This document shows positions 22,301 through 34,216 of a stretch of DNA of 64,000 nucleotides, piece after piece. The stretch's first letter is position 1; each line of letters starts with the position of its first letter. A program made the translations under genes and the position numbers. This stretch comes from Paragonimus westermani (Eukaryota; Platyhelminthes; Trematoda; Plagiorchiida; Troglotrematidae). The notes beneath the pieces are model-generated. The model was not told the DNA's origin, made no database searches, and was given only the letters and a program-made list of their open reading frames with translations. Where the stretch lies: assembly GCA_008508345.1 (NCBI GenBank), contig QNGE01002437.1:1-64000 (forward strand). Direction: 5' to 3'.

Positions 22301-25300
22301 CTTGCATTTTGGTGACGCATTTAGTTAACTGAGTGGAAATTTCGAGACATTGTTCCACAAGGTGTAAGTTGTGATATACCACTTTAATTATATGTCTACC
22401 GATCATCACAGCGTTGATCTCTTATCCATTGTAATGCTGCCGTAGGCCCAACCATAGGCGATTCTTCTAACATTCAGATCCAAAGTTGAATCTGATTTGC
22501 CTAACCATAACTGACACCAACGCTTTGCTTTCAGTTTGTTATTAAGTGATTTCGACGGTATCAACCGCTTTCCTGATTACATTCTGTCGACTGTTGACAG
22601 TGTCCGTTGACTCTAAATTTCAAATCAGATAGATATGTCTATTTAGGTACCTGACAGCAGTTTATCAGTATTTTGTAAAAGACGATAAGTGAGTCAAACC
22701 CAACATGGAATGGTGGGGAATAATTCCAACAACAATTCTCAAGGTCAGCCTGAATTCCGAACGAATTCTTGATCTATATTGCCTGAAATCTCGTCTGTTG
22801 CTTGGCGAGTGAATCACTTAACGAAGCTGCTCTTCGATTTGTCCGTTTTCAAGCTTATGACTCCCGATGTGTTGCAAAACAAGATTACGAGCGATACGGT
22901 TGCAATGCGTAGGAGAGAAACGGGCATTAGTGTAATATCGAAATGGTTAATCACAATTACGTGCATCACGCCTTTGCGTGTTAGAACGAAGATTTTTAAT
23001 ATTACAAATTTTTATTGCGCAACTACTGTGGTGATTTCTTAGAAAATACGCATATACTAGAAGATTGAAGAGAATACGGGAAAATGTGTGGCGATAAGCG
23101 GAATGACAAGAAATCGAGGAATATCTGGAAAAGGTACGTACTCTGAAAGGACGTAATGAAGTGTTACCCGTAATGAAAAAAGATGTCATTCTAAAATGAC
23201 TATGAGAAGACATAAAATTATTATCATGAAAAGTAGTTGAATCACTTGGTCCACAATATACTCGATGAGGCTTTGTATTCTTGCGGCCAATATAACAGTT
23301 TGATTAAAGTTGAATCGTGCACACACTGAATGGTGTATATTTTGCTTCGATGGATGTCCATGTTTAGTGCGTATTTAAGGGTGCAAAATTACCATTCGAA
23401 TGCGACTGTTAATGGGTGACGATAAATGGGGGTTGATTGTTTTTCTAGTTTGTTCTACCTCCTGTGAAGATACTGTGATAAGGTTTAGAAAATAAAATGA
23501 CAGTTTCAATTTCGAGTGGTGTCACCAAACATGTAAACGTTTTGACTAAATGATTAAGGTTTAAATAATGCCGAACACTATAGGTATTCTGAAGATTAAT
23601 GGGTATCGCCGAATCAGTGCGGTATCTGTGGAAAAGCGAAAGTGGATCTTCAGAGAAGATGTATGGATGACATCGTTCCAGCGGTTGCTTGGTTGTGCAT
23701 GTATTAATCAATTTGTGTGCAGCATTTCAACAGAACTTTCTGCAAACGGGAACTTTCGAGATAAGTTATCTGATTCAGGGTATGGCTTTCAAGGTGCTGG
23801 AGCTGTAATTAGAAAAAGAACTGAATGAATGTAAGGACAATCAATTTATACTGAACAACTCAATTTTCCGGTTTTGTTCAATGACAGCATCCTATTCGAG
23901 AACAAGTTCCCATGCGACTGAGAAAATATACGGCGCTACGGATATCAGCAATAAAGTTATGAAAAGTTTAACGGGAACAGTTCATTGTAGTCGGTTTTGC
24001 ACTACGAAACGAAATACAATTCGTGTTTATGATTTCCGATGTTTGCACTTATTTTGTTTTCACACGGTTATGTTGGATTGATTCACGAAAGCACAACTCC
24101 TGAATTAAACTCAGTTCCTTCCTAGGCGTGCAATTCAAATCTAACCCGGTTCTTCAATTTCCGAGACTAACAATGCCTATTTTGAATAAACTCTCTTTTC
24201 TATGCATCAAACGCTCATGTTTGAATCTGATCAAAATTTAGATTACATAGGAATATCAGTCAGGGATTAGTCGGTTGTGTAGTTTTGGACAAGAAGTGAA
24301 CGAGACATTTTACGACGTCCAACCTGCATGGATCAAACAGGTACGCTATGTGTAAAGCAGAGTTGTCTCTTTTTGATTTGCCGCACTTTTAAAAGGGGCA
24401 CTCAAATGTAGCAAAGTAATACATAATTGCCACATCATCTTGGTGACCATCATATTCATAACTGTCGATGAGTTTCTTCCACTTATCCGACCAATACTTC
24501 ACACAAACTGGTCGCAACTGCCCAACACACTTGATAAACATGACGTTACACTTTGGCTAAACGATGATGACAAGTCGGAATGTGTCCAGCCAGTTGTTCT
24601 TTATTGATTCGGCCGAACGGCATTCACAATTGAGAGGCTGTTTGCTTAGTGATGTAGTATTTCTACTTGTGTATAGATTGTTGGTTTAATGTATTTATTA
24701 CGTTGTTACTTTGGATAGTCTCTTCAACAATCTATCGTTAGCGCGGCATGATTAAACTGGAAACGACATTATGTACCTGGGTCTTCATGCAATCCCAAAT
24801 AAACTCAACCACCTGTTTTTTGATCTGCATGAAAAATTGGTTGTTCTGAACGAGGCTGGTTATTCTATTTCACTAAGTGAAAAATCAAACTATAAACACT
24901 CGTAACTAGGGCACCACAAAGTAACCGGAAGAAAAATCGATGATGCACTGCTACCATAACATGCATAAAGGTGGTCTGGACAAAGCTGATGGTATGTTGA
25001 AAATTCTGTTTGAGACGTAAATAAAGGTTGGCTGTTTGAAAAAATATATCTGATATTACGATTTTTAACTACCGCATCGGTGACATAGAACGTCAAACTG
25101 TTGAGTTTCTGTTTGTTAGATCAGTCGTTTTTTCTTGAAACAATCTATACTTAGTGGCTTCTGGGCATTCATTTTGCCAGACAAGCTTGTTATTACTGAT
25201 GAGTAGTCGGGGATTTGGTTTATTTTCAAGTTGACCATCACTCACATTTGATCGCAGCGTTCGCATTCAGATAGACTTTGCAGCCAGCCTCTTTCGAAAA
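19350..25300. other. AT-rich intergenic DNA, no recognisable gene
   Basis: Only short, mutually overlapping frames occur. The last 75 bases (about 25226-25300) match a second copy at 39480-39555 and abut the assembly gap. Confidence 0.35.
25226..25300 (+). repeat. Dispersed repeat copy at the left edge of the assembly gap
   Basis: The sequence CATCACTCACATTTGATCGC through CCAGCCTCTTTCGAAAA matches 39480-39556 in the same orientation with a few mismatches. The copy is cut off by the run of N. Confidence 0.75.
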
Positions 25301-25363
25301 NNNNNNNNNNNNNNNNNNNNNNNNNNNNNNNNNNNNNNNNNNNNNNNNNNNNNNNNNNNNNNN
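25301..25363. other. Assembly gap (63 N)
   Basis: A run of N interrupts the sequence immediately next to a repeat copy. Confidence 0.99.
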
Positions 25364-26925
25364 GCAGTAACTGTGTCTCCTCTCGAGACGATCGGGCAAC
25401 CTGATCATTGCTCACAAGCGAGAGTGGTTGAGCGTTCAGATTTGATGATTCGGTCGTGCCTAATGTGAAGCTTGTTATTGGTAAAATATTTTGTGCGACT
25501 GAATATATTTGCTAAATTAAGGAAGATATGCTATTCGCTAACTGAAGCTGGTCATACGACAGTTTATGCAGTATCAGCATAAACAAAACGGCTGTCTGGT
25601 ACAGAAATATATAATGTAAGAGGGACAGTCAAAGTGGAACAGTTGTCAAACTCTGATTATCTTCAACAACAGTCAGCTTGTTGCCTTAGACAATCAATTT
25701 GATGTGTTCTCATATTAGGTGATGCTTAGTCATTCACACGCGTCCAATCCTTTACAAGTAAGTGAACAATCAATCATTCACAGATGTGAAAATATCAAGT
25801 TTGCCAATCATGACCTGTTATGTACACTAATCCCAAACCACATGAGTTAGAAAAATTACGACTCGGTTTTTCATTTATTGGCTTTTGCAGGCTATTCACC
25901 ATAACGACATTTTCACTTCCGTAGTAGACTCAACTTACCATGTTTTTTCATTCTTAGACTTTTCAAGCAAATATGTGTTAGCAATTACTTACAACTGATA
26001 CAGTCTATCACGAGTGGATAAACTGATCAACTTCAGTGACAACGCTTTCGAAGCGGTTTCCCATTGGTACATTTTGTTGTAATATTCCTATTTTTGTGAA
26101 ATTGAAACAGATATGTCAGCTATTTTTCAGGATGTTTATTTCATCGATTGGTCATAGCTGGCTTTGGAGAAATTACGTTGTTGTTCTAAAAACATTCCCT
26201 GACGATTATGAATGTTTTGTTCTACCGAAGATTGAACAAAAACCGAAACATACAATGACATTTTTCAAAAGCAAGGCGGTATCTACCGTTTAATTGAACT
26301 TTCCGTGTTCATTGTCTCCGCTAAGTTGCATCCACATAGAAGTTTTCGACACTTCTTCCGTGATGTTGAGACGCTGTAAACAGCGGATACAAAACCGGTA
26401 TACGAACACGCGGGAATTTGAAGAATGAAGAGTCGAGATAGTAAGATACACAATATTATTCAAGCATTCATGGGGGCAGGAGCCAAGTGTAACACCGTGG
26501 TTGGACTATAAGTCAGTCATGCCGAAAGTGTATATAAAACATTTGAGTTTTCTCAGTTGTGCATAGCGATAAAATAACGAGGGTATCTCACCACATAGTA
26601 CAGAATTACAAGTAGGTTACAAGCACGCTATGCAGTTGATCAATGCCGATCCACCAAGTGCTTTGAGGACAACCATAGCCATTCTAGCCATGTAGACAAA
26701 CTAAGCGAGTTCGCATTCATAAAGAAACAGAATGTGCCTATACCTTCAACGAGAGCAGAGCGGCAATTACCATACAATTGTGTCTGCAGTAGTGAAGTCG
26801 GATTCGACAGATACTTGGGTTTTGGGGTTACAGAAAGTTTATCGAGGTGAGTTTCGAATGTGATATCGCTGCCTACCTCGGGCACACTGAAGGGGTGTAA
26901 ACTTTGGGCTTTGTCATTTATATTA
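25364..26925. other. Intergenic DNA, no recognisable gene
   Basis: The 86-codon plus-strand frame at 26036-26293 and the minus-strand frame at 26640-26885 have no family match. Confidence 0.3.
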
Positions 26926-26929
26926 GTCG

Positions 26930-27060
26930 CAAGTCAGCGTGTTGCTTTTGATTCAGCAATTAAGGTTACAATGTGCCATACTAAACGCAACTACTTGTGT
27001 TTCGCCGAGGCGGTTGTGATTAGGTGCCTCAAACAATCATTGCCTGCTCCGAGTAAATGT
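26930..27060 (+). mobile_element. Penelope-like element remnant (C-terminal end of the endonuclease)
   Basis: The plus strand reads SQRVAFDSAIKVTMCHTKRN and LCFAEAVVIRCLKQSLP. This matches the C-terminal block of Penelope-like proteins ('tGH.v....aFkV......r...fAEAl.I.rlkP.L'), like 12730-12850 and 39940-40080 in this window. Only this block survives. Confidence 0.45.
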
Positions 27061-30000
27061 ACTTATAACTGCAACTTCGGTGGGCACATCAACGTAACAC
27101 CACTTTCTCTCTTCTCTTAGGTTTCCTTCAACATTCCACTCCATCTGCGTGGTGAATACTAGTGCTGACTGTTTAACATCAAACAGTCAGTATAAATTCG
27201 AGCATGAACCAATTTTCGTCTAACTTCAGAGTTATGTTGGAAACCAGCTGGTGTTAATAAAATACTCACAAATACAGAAGAATAATGAGAAAACAGTTTG
27301 AACGCATGTCCGTACACTTCAATAAGTGACACACAAATAGGTGGACTATGCACACGCCTGAGTGAAGATCACAAAACGGAAAATTACAACAGGTAGAATG
27401 TTAGTCAAATTGAAAGACTTTTCTGGGCTGTCCTTTGTCAGATGTTCGAGAATGTCAAGTTATTAGACCACTCTAAACCTACAGTGCTTGTGCAATGGGA
27501 AAAGAAATAACGCCACTGGAACTCTTCCACCAATGAGCTATCAGTCTTGTGTTGTAGCGTTCTGTATAGCATTTTATACTTTGTAATTTTCATTGTTCTA
27601 CGTTCTTTTCGCCTTCCTTCAACTCACGTGTACACTCCATGTTCAACGCAAGTTAATCGATTGGCTCGATAATCAATAGTACAAAATTTATCTCCAAGGT
27701 CACGAACCGTGTTTTCTCTTTACGTTCTGTGTCGCTCGACTACAGGTTTCGAGAGAGCTAAAGACCAATGGAACCAACTGTCTACTCGAGCAAAAAACTC
27801 TTTGGAGCAACACTGATGATCGTATCCATTGGATACCTCATTCAGTGTAGCGGGTCTCTAAACCAACGCACCTTCACGAACTATTGTGAGTCGTTTCCTT
27901 TTAAGCTCATCAAATTTCGGCTCTGTGTTCATACTTGGGGTTTTTGTATCGTGTTTAGATCCACTACAGTGCTGTATGCTCATATAGCGAGCGCCAAACG
28001 CTGCCAGGAATGTCTTAGTAGGAAAAGTGACCTCAACCAAAAAATTCCGGGATCATTCTCCGGCTAAACACGATCGTCTACACTGTAAATCAAGAGCGGA
28101 CCGTGTTTCTTTGCGTCATTTTAACAGGGCTTCCATCTACTGATAAGTATCTCTACAAAAACGTCAGACGGCTACCAATAAAATGTCAAACAATTTTTGA
28201 AGCTGTAATTTATCAACCGAATAATGACGAAGAGGTTAATCTAACAGTCGGCTTGACCAAAAACACTTACACGGAATGAGCACGGCCCAGAACACTTGCA
28301 TCTTTAAATGTTGATCAGTTGTTGGATCTTGATTCAAAAGTAGAGTCAAAGTATTCTAAATTAGGAACAGTTTGTCTTCGGTCGCATCCTTCGAATCCAA
28401 GTAAAATTCCCGCCATAATTTCTTTTAGTAAGGTGGTTTAAGTTCCCACTTTGCCCTTGTTGAAGCCCATCTGCTGTGCTTACCTTTGTCATCACAAGAA
28501 TCTGTGCTACTGTCCAAGTTTTATTACAGCAATCGTTAAGCAAGGCGGGATTACCGAGAGTCAAGACTTAGAGAAATTCGCTCGTGAGTGTCACTCAGTT
28601 GCCGAATCATTCTCAAAAAAGAAAATGACCATCCTGTTAACTCCATTAATTAATTTCGTGCTCACGAGTTCTCGACCTGTTTGGAAGAGCAGAAATAATT
28701 AGGTCATCTGATCAGTATTTTGGCAAGAGCTAGGCAGCCGCGGACCTACTTAATATAAATCGAACATCACTCATATTTGGTAGCAGCTTTCGTTTATGCA
28801 CTCCTGAGGAACACAGACCAAAGGCGCTGCCTAGTTAGTCATTTCGGGCAAGTAGGTTGAGGTCAGTTCCAGGTGAGGTGCAACCTGCACCAACCAGATC
28901 CCAGACTACTTATCAGCAAGTCCAGTGTCGTTAAAGCTATTCCCGCTTTCACTGTTTTGAACTTGGACTGCGCGCAGACGCTATACGAAATTCATGTTGT
29001 GCAGCTAATTGTACCAATGTATGCGAAGGTGTTAACATGATCTCATTTGTGATATTCACACACCCAGGTTATTGCACGGGGATGTACTATATCAGTCCCT
29101 TCAGTGAAAAGCATTATTTGTACGGATCATTTTGATGTTCTGAGCTAAGATCATTGTTCAAGCAAAATTATACAACGCTAATAAACTTGAGTGATCGACC
29201 CACACAGGATCTGAATCACGGCTTTCCTACGAGATGGTTTTTACTCAGTCGTAGACTGACTAAGTTATTAGAGTAAGTTTTGCGTAGAATTAAGATAAAT
29301 TTATTTTCGGGCGTTCTTGGATTGAGAGTTAGAATTAAATAGGAAGCGAGCTGTGTAGACAAGGGAAAATCTGGTTGAAGAGGGTGAACAAGTCATAGTT
29401 CGGTATCTAAGGTTGTGATACCGAAACAACATTCTGACAAGTATGTGTAGCTTGTGACGTGTAAGAGTTAGAATGATGGTCAAGATTCTTACATGGCGAT
29501 TATGCCTCCTTACATGCACGTAACGAGCAGCCAAGGAATTGTAAGTAAGCATTAATTTCCAATATAGAGAGACGTTTCGTTCACGCCTGTCAACGTGTTG
29601 AGTTCATTTCTGCTTATGACAAAAAGATCTGCCGATGGATGGTCTAGGGCTGGTAAAATCTTCGTGGATGAGGATAAGGTCTCTTCTTTCCAGAATTACC
29701 AAGATGTCGCTAGTTCTTCCGAGCAGAAAATTTTTCTGAACAGCATGAAATTTCTTGTGGTCTCCCCTCAGTCACTGTTAACGACCTCTAACCAACAGTT
29801 CATACGAGTGCTACTGGACTATGCCAAATAATAATTAACAGGCTAAATGTTGAATTGTGTATGCAGAAGGTTTGGAATTGTCCCAAATCTACACAGAAAC
29901 AACTAAAGGCAGCAACCATCAGGCTAACTACAAAAATAAAAAGTGATTGTGGTCCAATTTACAGTCCGGACAAGCAAATACACATCACATACTCTTCAAT

Positions 30001-30730
30001 GGCGACTATTTTAATTCCCCAGATAAAGATCGCATTTCGATGCCAAAAATGCCAATGGTTTCAACTGACATTAATATTATGCAGTAAAGCGAATTAGTGT
30101 ACACATCTTCATGACGTTAGTTTCCGAATACCTCTTGCTGAAATCGAACTTTGTATATCATCACAAAACGAGAGCAACTCATTTAAACGTGTGAAATCCT
30201 TCAACCATACACATTTGTCAGTCGTAATAGTTCCACTTAGAAGGAGATTCTCTGGTGTATCTTTCTATACGGGCTTGAAGCTTCATTCTCGTTTAACATT
30301 TACTGAATATCCATCAATCTGTTGACTTAACCTAACCCGTTCACTTTACGGAACGGTAGACACCTTGTTTAGTTAGATGACATTGATCAGCTGATTGATA
30401 ACGCTTGAATCGAAAGGCAGATGGCCGAAAAGCAAGTGAAGAGTATACAAGTTTAACACAATGCTCAGTGTGGTTCATACAGTGAACGAGTTTGTTCAAG
30501 TTTAACGAAACATATAATTATCTCTAAGCAAGCAATATTCGAAGAATATTGAACAATTTCCGATTCTCTTTTACATTTGACGACAAATCGTCGAAGAAGC
30601 CTTATTGAATAAACAAAACAACCCTCTGGAAAGTCGTTAATTGACGGACACAAATGTACTAATTTGGTAGTCATGACACAAACATTTATGTGAAGTTGTA
30701 TTACTAATGAGTAGTATGGCAGATTTATGA
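27060..30730. other. Intergenic DNA, no recognisable gene
   Basis: Frames of 60-100 codons occur on both strands (for example 27768-28067 plus and 29301-29552 minus) without a family match or paired splice sites. Confidence 0.3.
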
Positions 30731-31041
30731 TTTTAGATGAGACCCAACTGTGAAGTCAGGGCTTCGGCTGGATTCTATGCTCAGCAGTGGCGTTGGTGGA
30801 TTCCAGCGTGAACTGCTTGAGAAATCCTGCCGGAGCAGTCGATCCCCTAAATCATTTGATGGATTCCATATGAGACAGTGGGACGGGTGGGTAACAGAGT
30901 TCAAATGTGAAATTTCCGAGCTCCTGGTGTGGCTTCGTAGCTCAGCTGGTAGAGCTTTTGCCGCGTTGAGGCATGCTGTGTCTGTCGCTGGTTCGAATCC
31001 AGCTGAAGCCCTGACTTTTCACCGTTGGGTCTCATCTAAAA
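30731..31041. repeat. Palindromic unit: about 45-bp inverted repeats enclosing a tRNA-like sequence
   Basis: The left arm 30731-30775 (TTTTAGATGAGACCCAAC through GGGCTTCGGCTGGATTC) is the imperfect reverse complement of the right arm 30995-31041 (GAATCCAGCTGAAGCCCTGA through GTTGGGTCTCATCTAAAA). The right arm includes the 3' half of a tRNA-like sequence, so the left arm is an inverted copy of the T-arm, acceptor and flank of that tRNA. The whole is 311 bp, the size of a small non-autonomous element. Confidence 0.75.
30931..31010 (+). tRNA. tRNA-like sequence (pseudogene or SINE head); possible Asn anticodon GTT
   Basis: The 80-base sequence starts GGCTTCG and ends TGAAGCC, giving a seven-pair acceptor stem with one G-T pair. 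The D-arm TAGCTCAGCTGGTAGAGC fits the RNA polymerase III A box. The T-arm GCTGGTTCGAATCCAGC is perfect and fits the B box. The anticodon arm is weak: GCC/GGC extended by one T-A pair, closing a 7-base loop GCGTTGA that would put GTT at the anticodon but a C where U33 should be. The variable region is unusually long. It is more likely a tRNA-derived repeat than a working tRNA. Confidence 0.55.
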
Positions 31042-32623
31042 TTTATGTGAAGGTTACGAAAAATGGAATAGAGTCCATCCTGATGATTTCACTTTTCCGT
31101 TTTACCCAAGTGGAATATAAAATTGATCGCAGTTTGAATTGCATAGTAAACTGCCCGGTACTCACTTGTTCTTTCGAGTTCAGGTAAATTGCACTATTGC
31201 TCAGAGGCTTTCCATCCTGTGTTAAGAGAAGAGTTAGTAATAGCGGGTTAATTGAAAACGTCTGTTAATTCAGTCCGGTAATTCACACATTAGTTTTGCT
31301 CATGTTCTATTTTTGATTTTTGTTTACCTCTGTGACCCGACTGTTACTTATTACATTTTGTTGTGAAAACAATGATCTGTTAAGTGTACTGCCAAGTTAT
31401 AACGAAAACTACTCACAAAAACTCTTTCGGGCACACAGTATATGAAATCACACAACAATTATTATACTTGATGTGATCTTCATTTTGTCTATCTGGTTGC
31501 GGTGTTGTTAGCGGTAACGGAACATCAAGTTTTTTGATGACATCAAGACGATTACGCACATTCGGATAAAAGTGGCAAACTGCAGTGAAACCACATTTTA
31601 CCAGGTAGGAGAAGCCACAGAAATAATTCACTTTTCACAAAATTGTGGAAGCATTGCTACTGTTGTTTTTTGATGATTTCGAATCAAACTATATCGCTAC
31701 CTTTTACGACTATAATATATTCTTGTAAGTTAAATCATTCAAACACTCTTACAACGACACAGGGTACAGCAAAAAAAACCGTTTTGAAGAATACGTCTAG
31801 CGTATTGGTTATGTCTATGGCGCAGAAAATGTTTCAGACCAAAGTTCATGAAGAACACTTTGTTGTGCCTAATCATTCTGTTATGGGCGGGTTCGATCGT
31901 AGGAACTTCCACAAGGTTTGTTGACCATTGGACCTAAAATTCCCAGCCATACGGAATGGACGAACTGAACTTTCTCATCATTGTACGGATAGGTGAAATA
32001 TTCGGTGCATAAACGTAGAATACACTCGTGTATTTCCTTTCTGAAACAGCCACATTGAGAGATGACGTAAACTAATGTAGAATAGTGCTAGATTTCACTA
32101 GAATTACTGAGTATTTTGTACGGTATAGGATTGCAGGTTTTGTATTACGACCACTTGTTCACCAAGTTAGACTGTTCAAGGATATCCGATGAATATAACT
32201 CGTCATATTTAACGACGGGCGTTAATAATCAGTGCTCGAGAATGAGTTGCGTGTGGTTCACTAAGACAACTCCATTGCCACTCATTTTTTCGCTCGATGT
32301 TTTACAATAAGTAACCATGAGCTCCATCGTAAATTGTTGACTTGACCGAAGAAGTAAGATAACTAGAAGTGTATTATTGATCATTATTATGAAGTCAGAT
32401 TATGCGACTACATAACTGTTTGGCTGGAATTCAACTGAACACAACCAACTGCGTCTACTTTTCGACATCTTTAAGTCTGCACTGGGTCGATTTAGTTTTA
32501 ATTGTTGTGAGAGTAGACATTTTACCGCTGTGGAAGATCAGCCCGTTTTACTTCGCCAAATGTATATGAAGGAGAGGAAGGGATAAACGCCTAATACGTA
32601 TTGCACATGGCCAGACTTCTCTA

Positions 32624-32639
32624 TACACACACACACACT
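32624..32639 (+). repeat. (AC)n microsatellite
   Basis: A run of about eight AC units is visible. Confidence 0.9.
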
Positions 32640-32654
32640 AGTATCGTCCCAACC

Positions 32655-32760
32655 AATGTTGTGCACCAAGGACATGAGTGGAACAAGGATTGCTTATTCA
32701 GGAAATCAACACAAGGAGCATATGCTTCAACACACAACAGAATAACCGTTGATTTTATGT
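32655..32760 (-). repeat. Dispersed repeat, possible partial copy
   Basis: The stretch around GGAACAAGGATTGCTTATTC and the following CACACAACAGAATAACC aligns with the reverse complement of 55970-56070 over about 100 bases, with many differences. It is the most diverged member of the family. Confidence 0.4.
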
Positions 32761-34117
32761 CTCACCGGCTAACATGTTTGAATGACACTTGCATGCTTAC
32801 ATGTTGCGTGTTATGATGTACACAAAGTCTTCGTTTGATTTTTCGCATTATTGGCTAATTGACTGATTGATAATTCTGGTTGGGTCCAACGACGACCAAA
32901 GTTTCGGCTAACTCTACTAAAGTTTTCGCTAAGTTTCTACGTTCTAATTGTTCCACATGTGATTTCAGTGAACCCCATGTTAGAATATCGCATATGTGAA
33001 ATAGGCTTAACCGCACGAATGGCGTGTGATTATAATCGACTTAAAACTAAGGCTCAGATGCTGTAAAACAAATCAATCTATGCAATTGAGGCGTGTCAGT
33101 TTGATGGACGCCATAACTTATGTCATTAAAAAGCCTTCGTATTTCACGGTTCTCCACTCTATACTGACAAAAAATTGTATAGTGAAAACCTAACCTATGT
33201 CTTAACAGCAAAATGTGTGAAAAGTCAGAGACGCTGTGCTGCCTGATGTTCACCATGACGTTTCAAAGTATCTTTACAACTTACTGCCACATGTTGAGTT
33301 TTTCATGCCGGAAGCCGAATTATATATGCTGCAAGACGTGCCTAAGAACAACAAGTATCCTTCTCAAGTCACTCAGGCATGTAATCAGCTAAACAATAAT
33401 ATGTAAAATTAGCTTTGGCAGAAAGATGTTATTTGCGAATCTCCCTAAAAGGAATGATGTAGGCTCACAAATACATAAGTATTTCCCACCAACCAACAAG
33501 CGCAGTTCTAGTAGTAGGCTTTACGAAACGTTTTGCATTTCAACATTTCCTGTCAAACAGTCGGCTCCTCCATCTATCAAATCTTACATTATCTTACACT
33601 TCTGTAGTGATTTCCGAGTCTCGTGAATCAGTAGAACGGGATGCCACTTGCAAGCCAAAATTAGTAAACAAGTACCGGGCTGGGACAAACGTCAAATTAC
33701 ACTCAATGGGTATCATGTTCACTGATGTTACTAACAAACTAACTTGCAAGTTACTTGCGTTAGCAGCTGCAAAAATTTACTTCTCACACCTTCATTCTGA
33801 CAGGAGTTTAGAGTTCAAGATCACCTGAACTGCCATCAGACCGAGTCGTTTCCGATGTGCTTAGTCAAGTTTCATCAGAAACTCAAAGACGATAGAAACT
33901 GTCTGTTACCCCCTCACTATTCTGAGAGTGCTATAGACTATCCACCGACAGACGATGGCTAATTCATTGTAATTTGTTCCACGATTGCGTTTCATTTGGT
34001 GAATTCAACGACCCTTACTGTACACCTTTAATTATGCGGCGAAATGTATCATGGCACAAATCGCACAGCGTAATATTTGTTTGCACTTTATAAAACTTCG
34101 TCGTTGAGATGGGGGTA

Positions 34118-34123
34118 TTTATT
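34118..34123 (-). terminator. Poly(A) signal AATAAA
   Basis: An AATAAA on the minus strand lies 28 bases after the probable stop codon of the SLC4 gene, a suitable position for a short 3' untranslated region. Confidence 0.5.
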
Positions 34124-34150
34124 CGAAAATCTCGGTCAGTGCATATTTTT

Positions 34151-34216
34151 TCAGACATTTCTAGTTCTGTACACTTGAAAAGGCTTGATAAGTTTGATCG
34201 CACTCATGGAAGAAGC
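34151..34216 (-). CDS. SLC4 transporter probable last exon
   Basis: A 53-nt intron (34269-34217, GTAAGC to a pyrimidine-rich TTTTAACATTCAG) leads to 21 codons ([20 protein letters not shown]) and a TGA at 34151-34153. Very short introns are known in fluke genes. Protein similarity is absent in this tail, so the assignment rests on splice signals, the frame fit and the AATAAA just downstream. Confidence 0.55.
   Translation of the reverse strand, partial: ASSMSAIKLIKPFQVYRTRNV

Larger units (their letters stand above)
31042..34117. other. Intergenic DNA downstream of the SLC4 gene
   Basis: It contains an (AC)n microsatellite (32624-32639) and a partial dispersed-repeat copy (about 32655-32760). 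Otherwise only short unassigned frames are present. Confidence 0.35.

Noticed and set aside
30731..30800. GATGAGACCC resembling the core of a schistosome-type hammerhead ribozyme
   Set aside because: The required GAAA and the cleavage-site arrangement are missing nearby; the sequence is explained by the inverted repeat.
30750..31187. A 145-codon plus-strand frame across the tRNA-like unit
   Set aside because: It runs through the A and B boxes and both inverted arms; the RNA-like and palindromic structure explains the sequence better than a protein.
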